Source: Gammaproteobacteria bacterium
GTDB lineage: Bacteria; Pseudomonadota; Gammaproteobacteria; Burkholderiales; Gallionellaceae
Direction: 5' to 3'
Length of the DNA stretch: 64,000 nt
Assembly: GCA_018820925.1 (NCBI GenBank)
Contig: JAHJNJ010000042.1
Location: 1-64,000 of the forward strand
Shown piece after piece: positions 62,755 through 64,000 of this stretch (the stretch's first letter is position 1; every line of letters starts with the position of its first letter). A program made the translations under genes and the position numbers. The notes beneath the pieces are model-generated. The model made no database searches. It was not told the origin of the DNA and saw only the letters and a list, made by a program, of their open reading frames with translations.

Positions 62755-63618
62755 ATGAATACATCCATGAGTCTACCGATACCCTCTGCCGTTGGCAGTA
62801 TCGAGGGGTATGTGCAGGCCGTGAATCGCTTCCCTGTGCTGACACATGAGGAAGAGTTGTCCCTGGCGAACCGCTTCAAAACACAGAATGATTTGGCCGC
62901 TGCACGCCAGTTAGTGCTTTCTCACTTGCGCGTCGTGGTCAGCATTGCGCGCGGCTATGCCGGGTACGGGCTACCCCAGGCCGATCTGATCCAGGAAGGC
63001 AATATCGGGCTGATGAAAGCAGTGAAACGCTATGACCCGGAACGGGGGGTGCGCTTGGTATCGTTTGCCCTGCACTGGATACGCGCCGAGATTCACGAGT
63101 ACGTGATACGCAACTGGCGCATGGTGAAGATCGCCACGACCAAGGCTCAACGCAAACTGTTCTTCAACCTGCGCAGCATGAAGCAAGGGCTGGAGCCGCT
63201 CAAACCGCAACAAGTGCGCGAGATCGCGCAACAACTCAACGTGAGTGAGCACGATGTTGTGGATATGGAGGCACGTTTTGCCGGACATGAATTGGCGCTT
63301 GAACCGCTGGCCGGAGAAGATGACGAGAGCTATGCACCCATCAACTATCTCGCCGACAACCCCGAGCATGAGCCCTCCCATATTCTGGAAGCAGCAGAAC
63401 GTGAACACCTGCACACTGCAGGCTTGGCCCAGGCGCTGGCAAGCCTGGACGAGCGCAGCCGCCGCATCGTCGAGGCGCGTTGGCTTCGCGAGGAAAACGG
63501 GGCTACGCTGCACGATTTGGCAGCCGAGTTCAAAGTTTCTGCCGAGCGCATCCGCCAGATCGAGCAGAAAGCCCTGAGCAAGATGCAGACGCAGTTGGCA
63601 TTGCCTGCGACAGTTTAG
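62755..63618 (+). CDS. rpoH: RNA polymerase sigma-32 factor
   Basis: A 287-aa heat-shock sigma factor. Region 2 has DLIQEGNIGLMKAVKRYDPERG and FALHWIRAEIHEYVIRNWRMVKIATTKAQ; the RpoH box is QRKLFFNLR; region 4 ends LHDLAAEFKVSAERIRQIEQKAL. ATG 62755 follows a strong TAGGAGG. An in-frame ATG at 62650 lies upstream of the promoter and is rejected. Controlled by the CIRCE site; likely drives htpG in this window. Confidence 0.96.
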   Translation: MNTSMSLPIPSAVGSIEGYVQAVNRFPVLTHEEELSLANRFKTQNDLAAARQLVLSHLRVVVSIARGYAGYGLPQADLIQEGNIGLMKAVKRYDPERGVRLVSFALHWIRAEIHEYVIRNWRMVKIATTKAQRKLFFNLRSMKQGLEPLKPQQVREIAQQLNVSEHDVVDMEARFAGHELALEPLAGEDDESYAPINYLADNPEHEPSHILEAAEREHLHTAGLAQALASLDERSRRIVEARWLREENGATLHDLAAEFKVSAERIRQIEQKALSKMQTQLALPATV

Positions 63619-63637
63619 TTTTAACAACCCGCCAATG

Positions 63638-63668
63638 AAAAAGCCGCAGATTTCTCTGCGGCTTTTTA
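63638..63668. terminator. bidirectional terminator between rpoH and sspB
   Basis: AAAAAGCCGCAGA-TTTC-TCTGCGGCTTTTT: a 9-bp GC-rich stem flanked by A and T runs, serving both convergent genes. Confidence 0.9.
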
Positions 63669-64000
63669 TTTCACCACCCTCAACGTCGGTTTACCCTGTG
63701 GTGGCGGCTCATCATCCGGCGATCCACCATCGCTCGCCACGGTGGCACCCATCGGCGAGGATTCCTGCCCCTGGAATACCAGGCCCTGACCGGTTTCTTT
63801 GGCAAAAATACCGATGACCGCTGACATCGGAACGATAAGCTGATGCGCGACGCCGCCAAAACGTCCTCCACAGGTAATGTCCTCGTTGCCCAATTGAAGA
63901 TTGCGCACGGCGTCCATGCCGATGTTCAGGACAATCTTGCCATCCTTGACGTAGGCCATCGGAACCTGGGTGTATTCATCCACCTGTACCGCCAGATACG
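63666..64000 (-). CDS. sspB: ClpXP specificity-enhancing factor SspB (N-terminus beyond window)
   Basis: At least 110 C-terminal residues are present, and the frame stays open to the window edge (YLAVQVDEYTQVPMAYV). The fold sequence KIVLNIGMDAVRNLQLGNEDITCGGRFGG and VPMSAVIGIFAKETGQG is typical. SspB delivers ssrA-tagged proteins to ClpXP. The flexible acidic tail ends TLRVVK, the XB peptide that docks on the ClpX zinc-binding domain. The start codon lies outside the window. Confidence 0.93.
   Translation of the reverse strand, partial: YLAVQVDEYTQVPMAYVKDGKIVLNIGMDAVRNLQLGNEDITCGGRFGGVAHQLIVPMSAVIGIFAKETGQGLVFQGQESSPMGATVASDGGSPDDEPPPQGKPTLRVVK

Overview
The window looks like chromosome of a betaproteobacterium, most plausibly of the Nitrosomonadales/Gallionellaceae type. 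This is inferred from gene content and order: xseB-ispA-dxs-folE2, hisD-hisG-murA-mlaBCDEF, an MSHA-type pilus cluster, and a CIRCE site in front of rpoH. It is not based on any search. I see no rRNA, tRNA, CRISPR array or intact insertion sequence.

Layout. (1) Positions 1-1430 hold the remnant of an integron cassette array read on the minus strand: three nearly identical attC sites around small cassette genes, one encoding a stand-alone ClpX zinc-binding domain. No integrase is visible. (2) Positions 1640-10378 (minus) form one tightly packed transcription unit: glutamine amidotransferase, 7Fe ferredoxin, AddB-like and AddA-like recombination nuclease/helicase, and a hypothetical protein with a PilZ-like motif. 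addA carries several in-frame palindromic repeat insertions. (3) Positions 10486-16387 (minus) carry htpG behind a sigma-32 promoter, then folE2, and the dxs-ispA-xseB isoprenoid unit. (4) Positions 16610-20388 (plus) carry corA, a Rieske oxygenase, a DMT exporter, a STAS-like protein and a small lipoprotein. (5) Positions 20450-27194 (minus) carry rpmB-rpmG, hisD, hisG, murA and the mlaFEDCB phospholipid transport operon. (6) Positions 27339-41306 (plus) are an MSHA-like type IV pilus biogenesis cluster. It starts with a sigma-54 response regulator, continues with mshM, L, N, E, G and I/J/K-like genes, and ends with two unusual pseudopilin-like proteins and a FecR-domain protein.

(7) Positions 41388-43090 are an accessory patch: an IS5-type MITE, a decayed second copy of the cysS 3' end, a Phd/PIN toxin-antitoxin pair, and a RAYT transposase flanked by two 59-bp REP elements. 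(8) Positions 43090-53443 carry cysS (with its own in-frame repeat insertion), a universal stress protein and glnS (minus). They also carry a plus-strand envelope unit (TPR protein, L,D-transpeptidase, cyclophilin, lpxH), a radical SAM/SPASM enzyme, and a DbpA-like RNA helicase. (9) Positions 53608-62576 (minus) hold two small unknown genes, a secreted nuclease, pgpA, thiL, nusB and the riboflavin genes ribH, ribBA-like, ribE, ribD, then nrdR and glyA. One plus-strand methyltransferase sits between ribBA and ribE. (10) Positions 62700-64000 carry rpoH under a CIRCE operator and the C-terminal part of sspB.

Most of the window is core metabolism and envelope biogenesis. The unusual material is the cassette array, the repeat elements living inside addA and cysS, the cysS-tail/MITE/RAYT patch, and the pilus cluster with its atypical pseudopilins.
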